DNA of 64,000 nt from Pectobacterium carotovorum (GTDB taxonomy: Bacteria; Pseudomonadota; Gammaproteobacteria; Enterobacterales; Enterobacteriaceae). The position numbers and the translations under genes are program-made. The stretch lies in the NCBI GenBank assembly GCA_016415585.1, contig CP066552.1, positions 4,679,929 through 4,743,928 on the forward strand, given 5' to 3'. Positions 1 to 8,984 of this stretch are shown here, piece after piece; within the stretch, counting starts at the first letter, position 1, and the number at the start of each line of letters is the position of its first letter. A model generated the notes under the pieces. The model had not been told where the DNA came from, did not search any database, and saw only the letters and a list, made by a program, of their open reading frames with translations.

Positions 1-16
1 GAACAAGAGGGATAAG

Positions 17-580
17 ATGATTCAACTTCATGCCACACACAAACTATTCAGTCATTTACCACTGAATGACAGCAGTCAACTTGCTGTTACACCACGCAGC
101 CAGTGGTTATTTACGCAACCCACCGTAGATATCAACCCACTGAGCAGTTGGCACGGAAATCTAATCACCTTACAGCGCCGGAATTGCGTACTGCTAGTTC
201 ATGACGCCACCCGATTTCCTTTGGTACTTCCGGCGTTGATAAAGAAGGATTTCGCAGAGCTAAACGACCACTTCACGGATAGCTTCATCAATACCCTACT
301 CAAGTGTGGTGCAGATGAAGATCAACTCAACGCAGCACAACATTATTTACGCCCACTTCAGGTGGATACGCAGTGCAGCCGTTCTGTGCAGGGCACATTG
401 AATCAGATGAAAGGGGATGTTGAGCACATTGTGCGATTTGATAACCTCAACATTGCTGAATTGGCGGGTTACTCCCTCGGTCAATCACTAGCTGATAGAC
501 CCTGTTCAGTTAAAGATCGCGGATATCTTTGGCCACAGAAAGAAATGCTGTCATTACTGTCTAGGTTAGCGGTTGTGTAA
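17..580 (+). CDS. DUF6933-like protein
   Basis: A 187-residue protein whose start MIQLHATHKL and Trp-containing middle resemble the DUF6933 family, a group of small cytoplasmic proteins of unknown function found alone in many bacteria. A purine-rich ribosome site (agaggga) lies just before the ATG. There is no signal peptide or membrane segment. It stands alone, convergent with the following oxidoreductase gene, and is followed by a short hairpin with a T run. The family assignment is from memory of the N-terminal motif and is moderately sure; no function can be claimed. Confidence 0.7.
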   Translation: MIQLHATHKLFSHLPLNDSSQLAVTPRSQWLFTQPTVDINPLSSWHGNLITLQRRNCVLLVHDATRFPLVLPALIKKDFAELNDHFTDSFINTLLKCGADEDQLNAAQHYLRPLQVDTQCSRSVQGTLNQMKGDVEHIVRFDNLNIAELAGYSLGQSLADRPCSVKDRGYLWPQKEMLSLLSRLAVV

Positions 581-584
581 TAGT

Positions 585-617
585 AATCGGCCCAGAACTA
601 TCCCCGAGCCGATTTTT
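585..617 (+). terminator. Possible Rho-independent terminator
   Basis: AATCGGC and GCCGATT form a 7-bp stem around a long loop, followed by five T on the plus strand. It follows the DUF6933-like gene and lies in the convergent gap before the qorB-like gene. The long loop makes it a weak example. Confidence 0.4.
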
Positions 618-636
618 AAGCGTTACTTTTTAGGCG

Positions 637-1488
637 TTATTTCAGCGTCGCTTTCACTACCGCAGACAGCGGCGTTGTTGGGCGACCAATCAGGCGACTC
701 AGTTGCTTACCGTCATCAAACAGACCACCTTCGGATGCGCCCGTGTCTGAATCCGCAATAATCTGCGCGAACCCCTCAGGCAGCCCGGCTGAAACCAGCG
801 CGGCGGCAAACTCCGCTTCAGACAGGTTTTGATAACCGATATTTTTACCAGACTGTTTGCTGACTTCCGCCGCCAGCTCTGCCAGCGTGTAAGGCTCATC
901 ACCAGCCAGTTCGTAAACCTTGCCAGCCTGTCCTTCCTGCGTCAGCACCGCGACCGCAGCGGCAGCGAAATCTTCGCGCGTTGCTGAGGTAATTTTCCCC
1001 TCACCTGCGCTACCGATAAATACACCGTGTTCCAGCGCAGCAGGGATGCTGGCCGCGTAGTTTTCGGTATACCAGCCGTTGCGCAGCAAGACATACGGTA
1101 AGCCAGACGCTTTCAGAAGCGCTTCTGTCTGCTGATGCTCTGCTGCCAGCGCCAGAGGCGATTTATCCGCGTGTAACAGGCTGGTGTATGCGACCAGCTT
1201 CACACCAGCTTTCACCGCCGCATCGATGACATTGCGGTGTTGTACCGCACGCTGACCCACTTCGCTCGAAGAGATCAGCAGCACCTTATCCACACCTTGC
1301 AGCGCGGAAGCCAGCGCTTCTGGCTGATTGTAATCCGCCGCTTTCACCTGCACGCCTTTTGCCGACAGATCGGCAACTTTATTCACATCACGCACCAGCG
1401 CCACGATGTCGCTCGCCGGAACCTTCTCTAACAGTTGTTTGATAACCAAACGGCCCAGTTGGCCGGATGCACCAGTAATAGCAATCAT
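637..1488 (-). CDS. qorB: NAD(P)H:quinone oxidoreductase, NmrA-like (QorB/YtfG type)
   Basis: A 283-residue atypical short-chain dehydrogenase. The N-terminus MIAITGASGQLGRLV is the Rossmann GxxGxxG dinucleotide motif, and the rest follows the NmrA-like fold (NGWYTENY, YELAGDEPYTLAEL). E. coli QorB (YtfG) is about the same length and reduces quinones with NADPH in the cytoplasm. The gene is divergent from an HxlR regulator 114 bp away, the same arrangement as E. coli ytfG/ytfH, which supports the name. Control by that regulator is inferred. A second NmrA/HxlR pair occurs near 27.3-28.6 kb. Confidence 0.87.
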   Translation of the reverse strand: MIAITGASGQLGRLVIKQLLEKVPASDIVALVRDVNKVADLSAKGVQVKAADYNQPEALASALQGVDKVLLISSSEVGQRAVQHRNVIDAAVKAGVKLVAYTSLLHADKSPLALAAEHQQTEALLKASGLPYVLLRNGWYTENYAASIPAALEHGVFIGSAGEGKITSATREDFAAAAVAVLTQEGQAGKVYELAGDEPYTLAELAAEVSKQSGKNIGYQNLSEAEFAAALVSAGLPEGFAQIIADSDTGASEGGLFDDGKQLSRLIGRPTTPLSAVVKATLK

Positions 1489-1602
1489 CTCAAGCTCCTT
1501 TTATTGACTGTCTTTTATTAACCGTCTTTTGTTAACAAGAACTGGCTGGCATAATATCGGCAAAGCTAATTTTAAGTAAGTACATACATAAAGGTAAGTA
1601 TA
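1489..1602. promoter_or_regulatory. Divergent control region of the qorB/HxlR pair
   Basis: The 114-bp gap holds promoters for both genes. Directly repeated segments are visible at about 1503-1535 (TTATTGACTGTC then TTATTAACCGTC, followed by TTGTTAAC), and a GTA-rich stretch (aagtaagtacatacat) lies nearer the regulator start. These could be binding sites of the HxlR regulator; no site is proven. Confidence 0.4.
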
Positions 1603-2013
1603 GTGAGTCAACCCAAAACACCAGCAGATTTATTGCTACCCATTCTGCCAGCTGGTGATGTCTTTGCTGAGAAATGCCCTTCTCGCCAGATACTTAACCA
1701 CGTTACCAGTCGCTGGGGTGTGCTGATTTTGATCGCATTACTTGATGATACGCATCGCTTCAGCCAGTTGCGTCGACGGATTGGCGGCGTGAGCGAGCGC
1801 ATGTTGGCGCAAACTCTGCAATGGCTGGAAAGTGATGGTTTTGTCCTGCGAACAGCCTATCCGGTTGTTCCGCCGCATGTTGAGTACAGCCTGACACCGT
1901 TAGGCAAAGAGGTTGGCGAGCGGGTAAAAGAGTTGGCGGTATGGGTCGAAGGGAATCTGGACGACATTCTGGCAGCGCAGCAGTCCAGCGAGCAACAATC
2001 CATCAAACCATAA
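1603..2013 (+). CDS. qorR: HxlR-family regulator (QorR/YtfH type)
   Basis: A 136-residue winged-helix protein of the HxlR family. The motif CPSRQILNHVTSRWGVLILI, the recognition region FSQLRRRIGGVSERMLAQTL and the wing TAYPVVPPHVEYSLTPLG are typical. Cys25 next to the domain start matches the redox-sensing cysteine of the family, so it may sense quinones or electrophiles and control the divergent qorB. The start is GTG at 1603, preceded by aaggta. The HxlR family is certain; the QorR name rests on neighbourhood. Confidence 0.85.
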   Translation: MSQPKTPADLLLPILPAGDVFAEKCPSRQILNHVTSRWGVLILIALLDDTHRFSQLRRRIGGVSERMLAQTLQWLESDGFVLRTAYPVVPPHVEYSLTPLGKEVGERVKELAVWVEGNLDDILAAQQSSEQQSIKP

Positions 2014-2062
2014 TCAAACGATCATCGATAAAACAATGCGCGTCATGGACAGAGGAGCTTAC

Positions 2063-2617
2063 TCAGGAAGAAGCCGTACGCTCAGGTAGCAGGCGGGAAA
2101 TATCAGAGAAAATGGCTTTCCAGGTCTCGTCATCGACCGCCATAAAGCCAAAATAGCGCAGCAGGAATGCCCCTTCGGATGCCAGAAACGCCAGCCGAGC
2201 ATCTCGCCCTTCCTGCGAATTCAGATCAAGCCCTGCCAACTGGCTGTCATACCACGCCTGCGATCTAGCAAGGTGTTCAGGCATATTCAACAGCGAGGCC
2301 ATCATGCCCGCCGCCCGATCGCCTTCTGCAGCATCCGTCCGATAAGTGATATCAACGTGTGCACGCACCCTGGCTTCCCGGCTATCATCCGTACCGATGC
2401 ACACGGCAGCCATCTCATCAAACTCGTCTTCCCAACGCTGATACATCGCGTTAATTAGCTCATCTTTCGTCCCGAAGCTCGACTGAATACCGCCTTTTGT
2501 CACGCCCGCAGCTTTAGCGACTGCATCGATCGTCAGCGCAGCCGTTCCCTGCGTGCGGACAATCTGCTCCGCCGCATCCAACACGCATGCACGATTAATG
2601 CTCTTATGACGCCCCAT
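2063..2617 (-). CDS. smvR: TetR-family repressor, SmvR-like
   Basis: A 184-residue TetR regulator. Residues about 10-55 form the helix-turn-helix (AALTIDAVAKAAGVTKGGIQ, SSFGTKDELI), followed by an all-helical ligand domain. It is divergent from an SmvA-type efflux gene, as smvR is in other Enterobacterales, where it represses smvA and loss raises tolerance to cationic biocides. The name rests on that pairing and on the familiar KGGIQSSFGTKDEL segment. Its target is damaged here, so repression may have little effect on efflux. Confidence 0.82.
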   Translation of the reverse strand: MGRHKSINRACVLDAAEQIVRTQGTAALTIDAVAKAAGVTKGGIQSSFGTKDELINAMYQRWEDEFDEMAAVCIGTDDSREARVRAHVDITYRTDAAEGDRAAGMMASLLNMPEHLARSQAWYDSQLAGLDLNSQEGRDARLAFLASEGAFLLRYFGFMAVDDETWKAIFSDISRLLPERTASS

Positions 2618-2628
2618 ATCTTCCCCAA

Positions 2629-2651
2629 TTTAAAATACGTTTGTATTTAAA
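2629..2651. promoter_or_regulatory. Inverted repeat, candidate SmvR operator
   Basis: AAATAC and GTATTT flank a GTTT centre at 2633-2648, and the symmetry extends outward with one extra A. It lies 12 bp upstream of the smvR start in the smvR/smvA gap, where a TetR repressor normally binds. Binding is inferred. Confidence 0.5.
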
Positions 2652-2720
2652 AGGCAATTCTATATCATCGGAACGCTATCCAACAGATGAAAAATAGAAG
2701 TTCAAGGTAGAGATCCTGCT

Positions 2721-4210
2721 ATGCAATCACCAAAGAAGTGGCTGATCCTGGCCATTGTTTCCAGCGCACTGTTCCTGATTGTTATCGACATGACGGTGCT
2801 GTACACCGCACTCACGACCTGCACGCGACTGCATCGGAAAAGCTGTGGATCGTTAATATCTATGCGCTGGTTGCCTCCGGTTTACTGCTGGGGACGGGCA
2901 CATTGGGCGATAAGCTGGGCCATAAACCTCTATTTATTTCCGGGCTGGTGGTCTTTGGTGCGGCGTCCTTGTTTGCCGCTTATTCGCCCACACCCAGTCT
3001 GCTTGTCGCTGCCCGCGCGCTACTGGCAGTAGGTGCGGCGATGATGATGCCTGCCACACTGTCGATTATTCGTCTGACATTTACTGATGAACGGGAACGC
3101 GCACTGGCGATCGGTATCTGGGCTGCGGTGGCCTCCGGCGGCGCAGCGTTTGGTCCCGTGATGGGCGGGATACTGCTTGAGTACTTCTGGTGGGGATCGG
3201 TTTTCCTCATTAACGTACCAGTCGTTTTGCTTGCGCTCATCATGGGAATCACCGTGATTCCACACCGGCCGGGCAACGCCTCCCACCGCTGGGATTTCAT
3301 CGGTTCTCTATTAATCATGGTAGGTTTGATTGGTATCACCTATGCCATCAAAGAGCTGGGCAAGCGGGTTCCGTCTTATGAAGATGCGCTCATCGCTCTG
3401 CTCATCGGCGTGGCGTTCATTACCCTGTTCGTTCGGCGTCAGCGTAACAGCAAGCATCCTCTGGTCGATTTCTCTCTCTTCCGCCTGCGGCCTTTCAGCG
3501 CGGCCGTAGCCGCAGCTATCGTAGCTGCGGCCGCATTGATCGGTATGGAGCTGGCTTTCACTCAGCGATTGCAGTTAGTCGTCGGACTGTCTCCGCTACA
3601 GGCGGGATTGTTCATTTTACCGCTATCGCTGGCGTCCTTTATCTCTGGCCCGTTAACCGGAAAGATACTGCCGCGCGTGAATAGTGGGACAATGCTAGCC
3701 GCTGGCCTGTTGATTTCGGGGCTGGGAATGGGAAGCTATCTGCTGCTGCACAATGCGCCCACCATTATACAAATCATCAGCCTAACCGTTATTGGCGCAG
3801 GCGTGGGCTCCACCATGACGGCTGCATCGAGCACTATTATGCAGGTTGCTCCAGCGTCAAAAGCAGGTATGGCGGCTTCAATCGAAGAAGTGTCCTATGA
3901 ATTAGGGGGCGCGACGGGCGTGACGCTGATGGGCAGTTTGCTGTCTTTCGCTTATTCCGCAACGTTTATGCTACCCGCTGGGTTTGCCGCACCGGACACC
4001 GCGTATGACAGCCTGGACGAGGCATTAATCTTTGCCGAATCCTTACCGGAAAATATGCGACAGGTGCTTACCACACAGGCCCATTCTGCCTTTGATTCGG
4101 GTTTTTCCATTGTGCTGGCCGCAGCCACGCTGATCCTGCTGCTGACCGCGGCCTTCGTCTGGACAACCCGCCATAATAAACAGCATCGTCATCAGGCTGC
4201 TGATGTATAG
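2721..4210 (+). pseudogene. smvA: Frameshifted SmvA-like MFS multidrug efflux pump
   Basis: This locus encodes a 14-helix major facilitator pump of the SmvA type (methyl viologen and biocide export, about 495 residues). The native start is the ATG at 2721 (MQSPKKWLILAIVSSALFLI, first membrane helix, then DMTVLYTAL). That frame breaks near 2811, and the rest (HDLHATASEKLWIVNIYALV to the stop at 4210) continues in the frame of 2738. Aligning DMTVLYTAL...HDLHATASEKLW with SmvA suggests about four residues (PTLT-like) are missing, so roughly 13 nt were lost. The downstream part is otherwise intact. An ATG at 2738 could give a 490-residue product, but without the first helix. A sequencing error is possible but less likely for a 13-nt loss. 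Confidence 0.8.
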
Positions 4211-4227
4211 CACTCGGTTAAGACGAT

Positions 4228-4257
4228 AAAAAACGCCGTTCAATAATGAACGGCGTT
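4228..4257 (-). terminator. Rho-independent terminator of the lipoprotein operon
   Basis: A perfect 10-bp stem AACGCCGTTC/GAACGGCGTT with loop AATAAT. On the minus strand it is followed by a run of T (plus-strand A run at 4228-4233). It ends the CsgG/DUF4810/DUF799 operon and faces the end of smvA. Confidence 0.85.
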
Positions 4258-4304
4258 GATGATGTAGCGGTGTACTACCATGTAACGATGTACTACCTAG
4301 AAAT

Positions 4305-4964
4305 TTAGTAGGTTTCTTTACCGTATTGCAGTGAACGAGGCCCGTACAGCATACCGCGTGGATTACCCGCCGCCAGCAGGCGCGCGCTGGTCACGCCAGC
4401 AACATCGTGGCCTTTATCGGAGATCGTGTCTGCGATTTGATTCACCGCAGCCTGTACCAGAATACCGATGATGCCGCCGTTAGAATTTGACTGCTGTTCG
4501 TTGCTGGACGCCGTTGCGCTTCCGCTCCACAGCAGTTTTCCGGTACGCAGATCAACCAGACGCGCATCCGCAGAAACGCGGGTTTCGCTATTAATCACGA
4601 TGTATGACGTGCCGTACTCTTTTACGTCCAAATACAGCGCAGCATCAGCACCAAAGATTTGATGCAGCTTCGCCGTACTCAGCGCATGAATATCCGCCGC
4701 GGTCGACAGACCATTCTGTTTGAACGTTTCGTCAACTACAGCGACAGGCAAGACGTAGTAACCCGACTCCGCCAGCGGATACGTGACCTGAGAAAGCAGG
4801 CTATAGCTCGCTTTCACATCTGGGGAATGGTTAACAGGCGGCAATACCAGAATGGACTTAGGCTTGCTCTGCTTAAATGCCGTGTAATCATAAGGAACGG
4901 GTTTAGCACAGCCGGTCAGCGCCAGCGCAAAAACCAGACCACATAATCCTAAGAAACGATTCAT
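4305..4964 (-). CDS. DUF799 / GNA1162-family lipoprotein
   Basis: A 219-residue lipoprotein. Its type II signal peptide ends in the lipobox LTGC at about residues 16-19 (cleavage before the Cys), followed by KPVPYDYTAFKQSKPKSILV and LPPVNHSPDV, the hallmark start of the DUF799/GNA1162 family. Structures of GNA1162 resemble TolB-like domains and a role in outer-membrane transport has been proposed. Its start overlaps the stop of the DUF4810 gene by ATGA, so the two are translationally coupled. It is the last gene of a three-lipoprotein operon. The exact function is unknown. Confidence 0.88.
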   Translation of the reverse strand: MNRFLGLCGLVFALALTGCAKPVPYDYTAFKQSKPKSILVLPPVNHSPDVKASYSLLSQVTYPLAESGYYVLPVAVVDETFKQNGLSTAADIHALSTAKLHQIFGADAALYLDVKEYGTSYIVINSETRVSADARLVDLRTGKLLWSGSATASSNEQQSNSNGGIIGILVQAAVNQIADTISDKGHDVAGVTSARLLAAGNPRGMLYGPRSLQYGKETY

Positions 4965-5320
4965 TTAATGCTCCCTTTATTTTTACTCAACAGGAAGTCC
5001 ATAAAAGGTGCTGATTCAGGGAATTTCGCTTTTTCAGTTTCAAACTGTTGGCGAGCTTCACTATCACGGCCAGTATTGGCGTACAGCAACCCGAGTTGAG
5101 CATAGAGTCCCGGTGGGACAGGTTTATTGGCGGCTTTGGCTTTTTCGATCGATTCATTCAAAGCAAGAATCTGCTGCTCTGGGCCGACTTTATCCTGTTG
5201 ATAATAATCGTAAAGCGCAGGCTGATATTTATCCCAGCTGTAAATCGTTTTTGGCGCAGACGCACAGCCTGCTAATACTGCCGCTGCCAGTAGCAGGACA
5301 ATTTTCTTATGAGATAACAT
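4961..5320 (-). CDS. DUF4810 lipoprotein
   Basis: A 119-residue lipoprotein with signal peptide and lipobox LAGC (about residues 16-19). The body contains SWDKYQPALYDYYQQ, the signature of DUF4810, and a TPR-like helical stretch (LYAQLGLLYANTGRDSEARQ). It sits between the CsgG-like and DUF799 genes, an order conserved in several proteobacteria including Neisseria, which suggests the three form one envelope complex. Start at the ATG before LSHKKIVLLL; the stop overlaps the next gene by 4 nt. Confidence 0.88.
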   Translation of the reverse strand: MLSHKKIVLLLAAAVLAGCASAPKTIYSWDKYQPALYDYYQQDKVGPEQQILALNESIEKAKAANKPVPPGLYAQLGLLYANTGRDSEARQQFETEKAKFPESAPFMDFLLSKNKGSIK

Positions 5321-5338
5321 GGTTATATTCCTATTCCA

Positions 5339-6010
5339 TTAGTTCGCTGGGCGCCAGGCACCACTTTCAATTCCTGCAACCAGATTGTTGACGGCTTCAC
5401 GAATAGCCAAATCCAACACTTTGCCGTTCAGCGTAGAGTCATAGCTGGCCGTACCGCCAAAACCGATAATTTCACGGTTGGATAAGGTGTACTCGCCCGC
5501 ACCCTGTACGGAATACACCACTTCAGACGTTTGTACGTTCACCACGTTTAACGTGGTTTTTGCGTAAGCGACCTGTGTTTTACCGCGACCCAGGATGCCC
5601 CACAGCTGATGGTCACCCACTTCTTTGCGGCCAAACTCGGTCACATCGCCGGTAATAACATAGCTAGCGCCTTTCAGCGTCTGCGTTTGTCCTTTAATAC
5701 CCGCTTCCGCTTTCAGCTCTTCCATGTTGGTACGATCCAACACATTAAAGCGGCCGCTCTGCTGAAGATGGCTAACAAGAATGGTTTTGGATTGATTACC
5801 TAAACGGTCAACGCCATCAGAAAAAATACCGTTCATGTAGTTAGAGCGGTTTTCAAATTTTCCGATGGAAATCGGGCTGCGAACACCCTGATAAGGCGTA
5901 CTGTAAGAAGTCACTTTTTGTGCTTCTACGGTACGGGAAGACTCTGTGGCACATCCGCTCAATAATGCAGCCGACATGAATACAGAACAAAGAACGACTT
6001 TTTTATTCAT
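5339..6010 (-). CDS. CsgG/HfaB-family lipoprotein
   Basis: A 223-residue lipoprotein from the ATG at 6010 (MNKKVVLCSVFMSAALLSGC, lipobox LSGC), preceded by AAGGGA. A longer reading from 6031 would add seven residues before the signal peptide and is unlikely. The core PISIGKFENRSNYMNGIFSD and ASYVITGDVTEFGRKE match the CsgG family, whose best-known member forms the curli export pore. No curli genes are nearby. It is the first gene of the DUF4810/DUF799 operon. A pore or scaffold role in the outer membrane is inferred. Confidence 0.85.
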   Translation of the reverse strand: MNKKVVLCSVFMSAALLSGCATESSRTVEAQKVTSYSTPYQGVRSPISIGKFENRSNYMNGIFSDGVDRLGNQSKTILVSHLQQSGRFNVLDRTNMEELKAEAGIKGQTQTLKGASYVITGDVTEFGRKEVGDHQLWGILGRGKTQVAYAKTTLNVVNVQTSEVVYSVQGAGEYTLSNREIIGFGGTASYDSTLNGKVLDLAIREAVNNLVAGIESGAWRPAN

Positions 6011-6441
6011 AACACTATCCCTTAGTGACAATCCATTAACCTGAGCAACGCCCTGTTATTGATTCATAATGAAAATGCCGTAAACACGTTATTTAGCTGC
6101 AACATTGTTTTGATGCAACAGTGTTTTTCTGCATATAAATAGCGCCAAACATTATGAGGCGAGTAAGTAAAAGTAACGAGTTATTTCATCAAAAATAATA
6201 AAAACCAGAATTTTTACCCGAGATAAACCACTGTAAACCAGACAAAAAACAAGGTTATATACAACCAGACCATTACTTTCGCATAACATTACAACTCACT
6301 GAAACGATTCAATAATTTTATTAGTAACACGTATGAGATTTAACATTAACCGACTTTTTACCTGCTCTATATCAAGGTCAGGGTGTTATCCAGCTATTAG
6401 GATAAAGGCCACGATCGAGGGATCCAGAGTAGGAAAAGGTA
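6011..6441. promoter_or_regulatory. AT-rich divergent control region
   Basis: A gap of about 430 bp between the CsgG-like operon (minus) and aegA (plus). It is AT-rich and must hold promoters for both. TGCAACA occurs twice 16 bp apart (6098-6104 and 6114-6120), each followed by a T-rich stretch. I see no clear FNR or CRP box and no convincing small ORF. Confidence 0.4.
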
Positions 6442-8466
6442 ATGAACCGATTTGTTATTGCCAGTACTCAAGACTGTATGGGGTGCCATGCATGCGAAAT
6501 CGCCTGTGTCATTTCACACAATGACGAGCGCTATCCAGATAGTGCCGCGGTGTTTCAGCCCAGAATCAAGGCATTCAATACGCCAACGCTGCGGGCTGCC
6601 GTAACCTGCCGTCACTGTGAAGATGCCCCCTGCGCCAGCGTATGCCCAACGCAGGCCTTGATCAGAAAAGACAATAGCATTCAGCTCGTTCAGGAAAAGT
6701 GCATCGGCTGCAAAAGCTGTGTACTGGCTTGCCCGTTCGGCGCGATGTCCATGGTGACAAGCCCGGTGGACAACAGCGCCATCGCCCATAAATGCGATCT
6801 CTGCGCCGATCGTCCAGAAGGACAAGCGTGTGTAGAAGCCTGTCCGACTCAGGCCTTACAGCTCGTCAGCGAGCAAACGTTAGCGGCCCGCCGTCAGGAG
6901 AAACAACAGGTAATGGCGTTGCGCTCCTCCGCTCACTGGCAGCGTGAAACGCCCGTGCTGAAAGCGCAGACAACCCATCCGCTCAGCAAAAGAAAAAACT
7001 GGCCGCGCCGGGATGCCGAGAAAAAACCGCTGATCCAGAGAACCTCCACGTTTGATGAAATCTATCATGGCTTCTCCGTGCAGCAGACGGAAGATCAGGC
7101 TGACCGCTGCCTTTCTTGTGGCAAACGCGCGATCTGCGAGTGGACCTGCCCGCTGCATAACAATATTCCCGAGCTGCTGAGTCTGGCCAAACAGGGGCGC
7201 ATTCTTGAAGCCGTAGAACTGTCGCACCAAACCAGCAGCCTGCCGGAAATCTGTGGCCGAGTGTGCCCGCAGGATCGACTATGTGAAGGCGCCTGTACGC
7301 TGGGTAAAGAGTACGGCGCCATCACCATCGGCAACGTTGAGCGCTACATTACCGATACCGCAATGGCAATGGGCTGGTCGCCCGACATGACGCGTGTCGT
7401 TCCCAGCGGCAAACGCGCGGCGATCGTCGGTGCGGGTCCGGCTGGGCTAGCCTGTGCCGATGTGCTAGCACGCAACGGTGTGCAGGCCGTGGTGTTCGAT
7501 CGTCACCCGGAAATTGGTGGGCTGCTCACGTTCGGGATTCCATCGTTCAAGCTGGATAAAGACGTCCTGATCCATCGTCGTGAAGTGTTCAATGCAATGG
7601 GAATCGAATTCCGGCTGAATACCGAAGTAGGGAAAGATATTTCTCTGGCTCAGCTTCTGGACGACTATGACACCGTTTTCCTCGGCGTGGGCACCTACCG
7701 CTCCATGAAGGCCAACATTGATAATGAAACAGCTCCCGGCGTCTTCGATGCGCTTCCATTCCTGATCGCCAATACCAAGCACGTTATGGGACTACCTGAA
7801 TTAGACGACGAACCCTATATCTCGATGGCGGGAAAACGTGTTGTGGTGCTGGGCGGTGGAGATACCGCAATGGACTGCCTGCGCACCTCCGTTCGACAAG
7901 GTGCGATATCCGTAACCTGCGCGTATCGTCGCGATGAAGCGAATATGCCAGGCTCGAAAAAAGAGGTGAAAAACTCCCGCGAAGAAGGTGTGGAATTCCT
8001 GTTTAACGTTCAGCCACAAAAAATCTGCCTGAATGAACAAGGCGAAGTGTGCGGAATTAGTCTGGTTCGCACCGAACTGGGCGAACCCGATGCCAGCGGC
8101 CGTCGCCGTCCGCGCCCCATTCCTAATTCGGAATTCGTGCAACCTGCAGAGGCCGTGATAACCGCCTTTGGTTTTCAGTCACACAGTATGCCGTGGCTGG
8201 AAGACGCCGACGTCGGTCTGGATAACTGGGGATACATCACCGCCCCCTTGAATAGTCAAATACCTTGCCAGACCAACCATCCGCGTATTTTTGCCGGTGG
8301 CGATGCCGTGCGCGGTGCCGATCTGGTCGTGACCGCTATTGCCGACGGCCGCAAAGCTGCATTGGGAATGATTGCGACAATGGGGCTGACCGCCGTCACG
8401 GGTACGATTCCCGCACACCCGCAGCGCCCCGAAATGAACGCAACCCGCGAGGAGCTCCGCTCATGA
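6442..8466 (+). CDS. aegA: AegA: ferredoxin-linked GltD-like oxidoreductase
   Basis: A 674-residue iron-sulfur flavoprotein. The N-terminal HycB-like ferredoxin part has CMGCHACEIAC (from residue 13), CRHCEDAPCASVCP, CIGCKSCVLACP and a CDLC...CVEACP motif. The GltD-like part follows: CLSCGKRAICEWTCP and VCPQDRLCEGAC cluster ligands, FAD site GAGPAGLACADVLARNG, NAD(P)H site GGGDTAMDC and the end motif GGDAVRGADLV. It follows E. coli AegA (659 residues) closely throughout. AegA and its paralogue YgfT have been tied genetically to anaerobic, formate-dependent urate breakdown in E. coli. The ribosome site aggaaaagg precedes the ATG. It overlaps the next ferredoxin gene by ATGA. Confidence 0.92.
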   Translation: MNRFVIASTQDCMGCHACEIACVISHNDERYPDSAAVFQPRIKAFNTPTLRAAVTCRHCEDAPCASVCPTQALIRKDNSIQLVQEKCIGCKSCVLACPFGAMSMVTSPVDNSAIAHKCDLCADRPEGQACVEACPTQALQLVSEQTLAARRQEKQQVMALRSSAHWQRETPVLKAQTTHPLSKRKNWPRRDAEKKPLIQRTSTFDEIYHGFSVQQTEDQADRCLSCGKRAICEWTCPLHNNIPELLSLAKQGRILEAVELSHQTSSLPEICGRVCPQDRLCEGACTLGKEYGAITIGNVERYITDTAMAMGWSPDMTRVVPSGKRAAIVGAGPAGLACADVLARNGVQAVVFDRHPEIGGLLTFGIPSFKLDKDVLIHRREVFNAMGIEFRLNTEVGKDISLAQLLDDYDTVFLGVGTYRSMKANIDNETAPGVFDALPFLIANTKHVMGLPELDDEPYISMAGKRVVVLGGGDTAMDCLRTSVRQGAISVTCAYRRDEANMPGSKKEVKNSREEGVEFLFNVQPQKICLNEQGEVCGISLVRTELGEPDASGRRRPRPIPNSEFVQPAEAVITAFGFQSHSMPWLEDADVGLDNWGYITAPLNSQIPCQTNHPRIFAGGDAVRGADLVVTAIADGRKAALGMIATMGLTAVTGTIPAHPQRPEMNATREELRS

Positions 8467-8984
8467 ATCAATTTGTTATCGCCGAAGCAGAAAAATGTAT
8501 CGGTTGCCGAACCTGTGAGATCGCCTGCGCGGTAGCCCATAGCGGTGGTCAAAGTGCACAACTGCGTCCTTCGCACTTCTTTCCCCGCCTGAAGGTCGTG
8601 AAAAGCGCCAGCGTCAGCGTGCCGGTTCTGTGCCGCCAGTGTGAAAATGCACCCTGTGCCAGCGTGTGTCCGAATGATGCGCTGGTGCGCGATCGGGATA
8701 GCATTCAGGTTATTCAGTCCCGCTGCATCGGCTGCAAAAGCTGCGTCGTCGCCTGTCCTTTCGGGGCCATCAATGTGGTGACAAAAGCGTCGAATGACGA
8801 GGGGGAAGCGCACCTCACGCAAAGCGAGGTCCACAAATGTGATTTATGCGTGGATGTCGCCCAGAGCCCTTCCTGCGTCAGCGTGTGTCCGACATCGGCG
8901 CTGCGATTAGTGACAGCGGATGAGTTGCGCAAGCAGACGTTGGAAAAACAGCGGCGTTCCGCACTGGGGTGGCCAAGCCATTAA
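8463..8984 (+). CDS. HydN/YgfS-like 4Fe-4S ferredoxin
   Basis: A 173-residue electron carrier starting at the ATG inside the aegA stop overlap (ATGA at 8463). It carries four cysteine clusters: CIGCRTCEIAC, CRQCENAPCASVCP, CIGCKSCVVACP and CDLC...SCVSVCP. The layout matches HydN, YgfS and YsaA, small ferredoxins that serve formate dehydrogenase or AegA-type enzymes, and it is clearly related to the ferredoxin part of AegA just upstream. Coupled translation suggests it passes electrons to or from AegA. An earlier in-frame start at 8265 would lie inside aegA and was rejected. Confidence 0.88.
   Translation: MNQFVIAEAEKCIGCRTCEIACAVAHSGGQSAQLRPSHFFPRLKVVKSASVSVPVLCRQCENAPCASVCPNDALVRDRDSIQVIQSRCIGCKSCVVACPFGAINVVTKASNDEGEAHLTQSEVHKCDLCVDVAQSPSCVSVCPTSALRLVTADELRKQTLEKQRRSALGWPSH

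Noticed and set aside
8265..8462. Extended N-terminus for the second ferredoxin
   Set aside because: The extra residues lie inside aegA and are not ferredoxin-like; the ATGA overlap gives a natural start at 8463.
8256..8834. A 192-codon minus-strand frame opposite aegA and the ferredoxin
   Set aside because: Antisense to conserved cysteine clusters, no domain.
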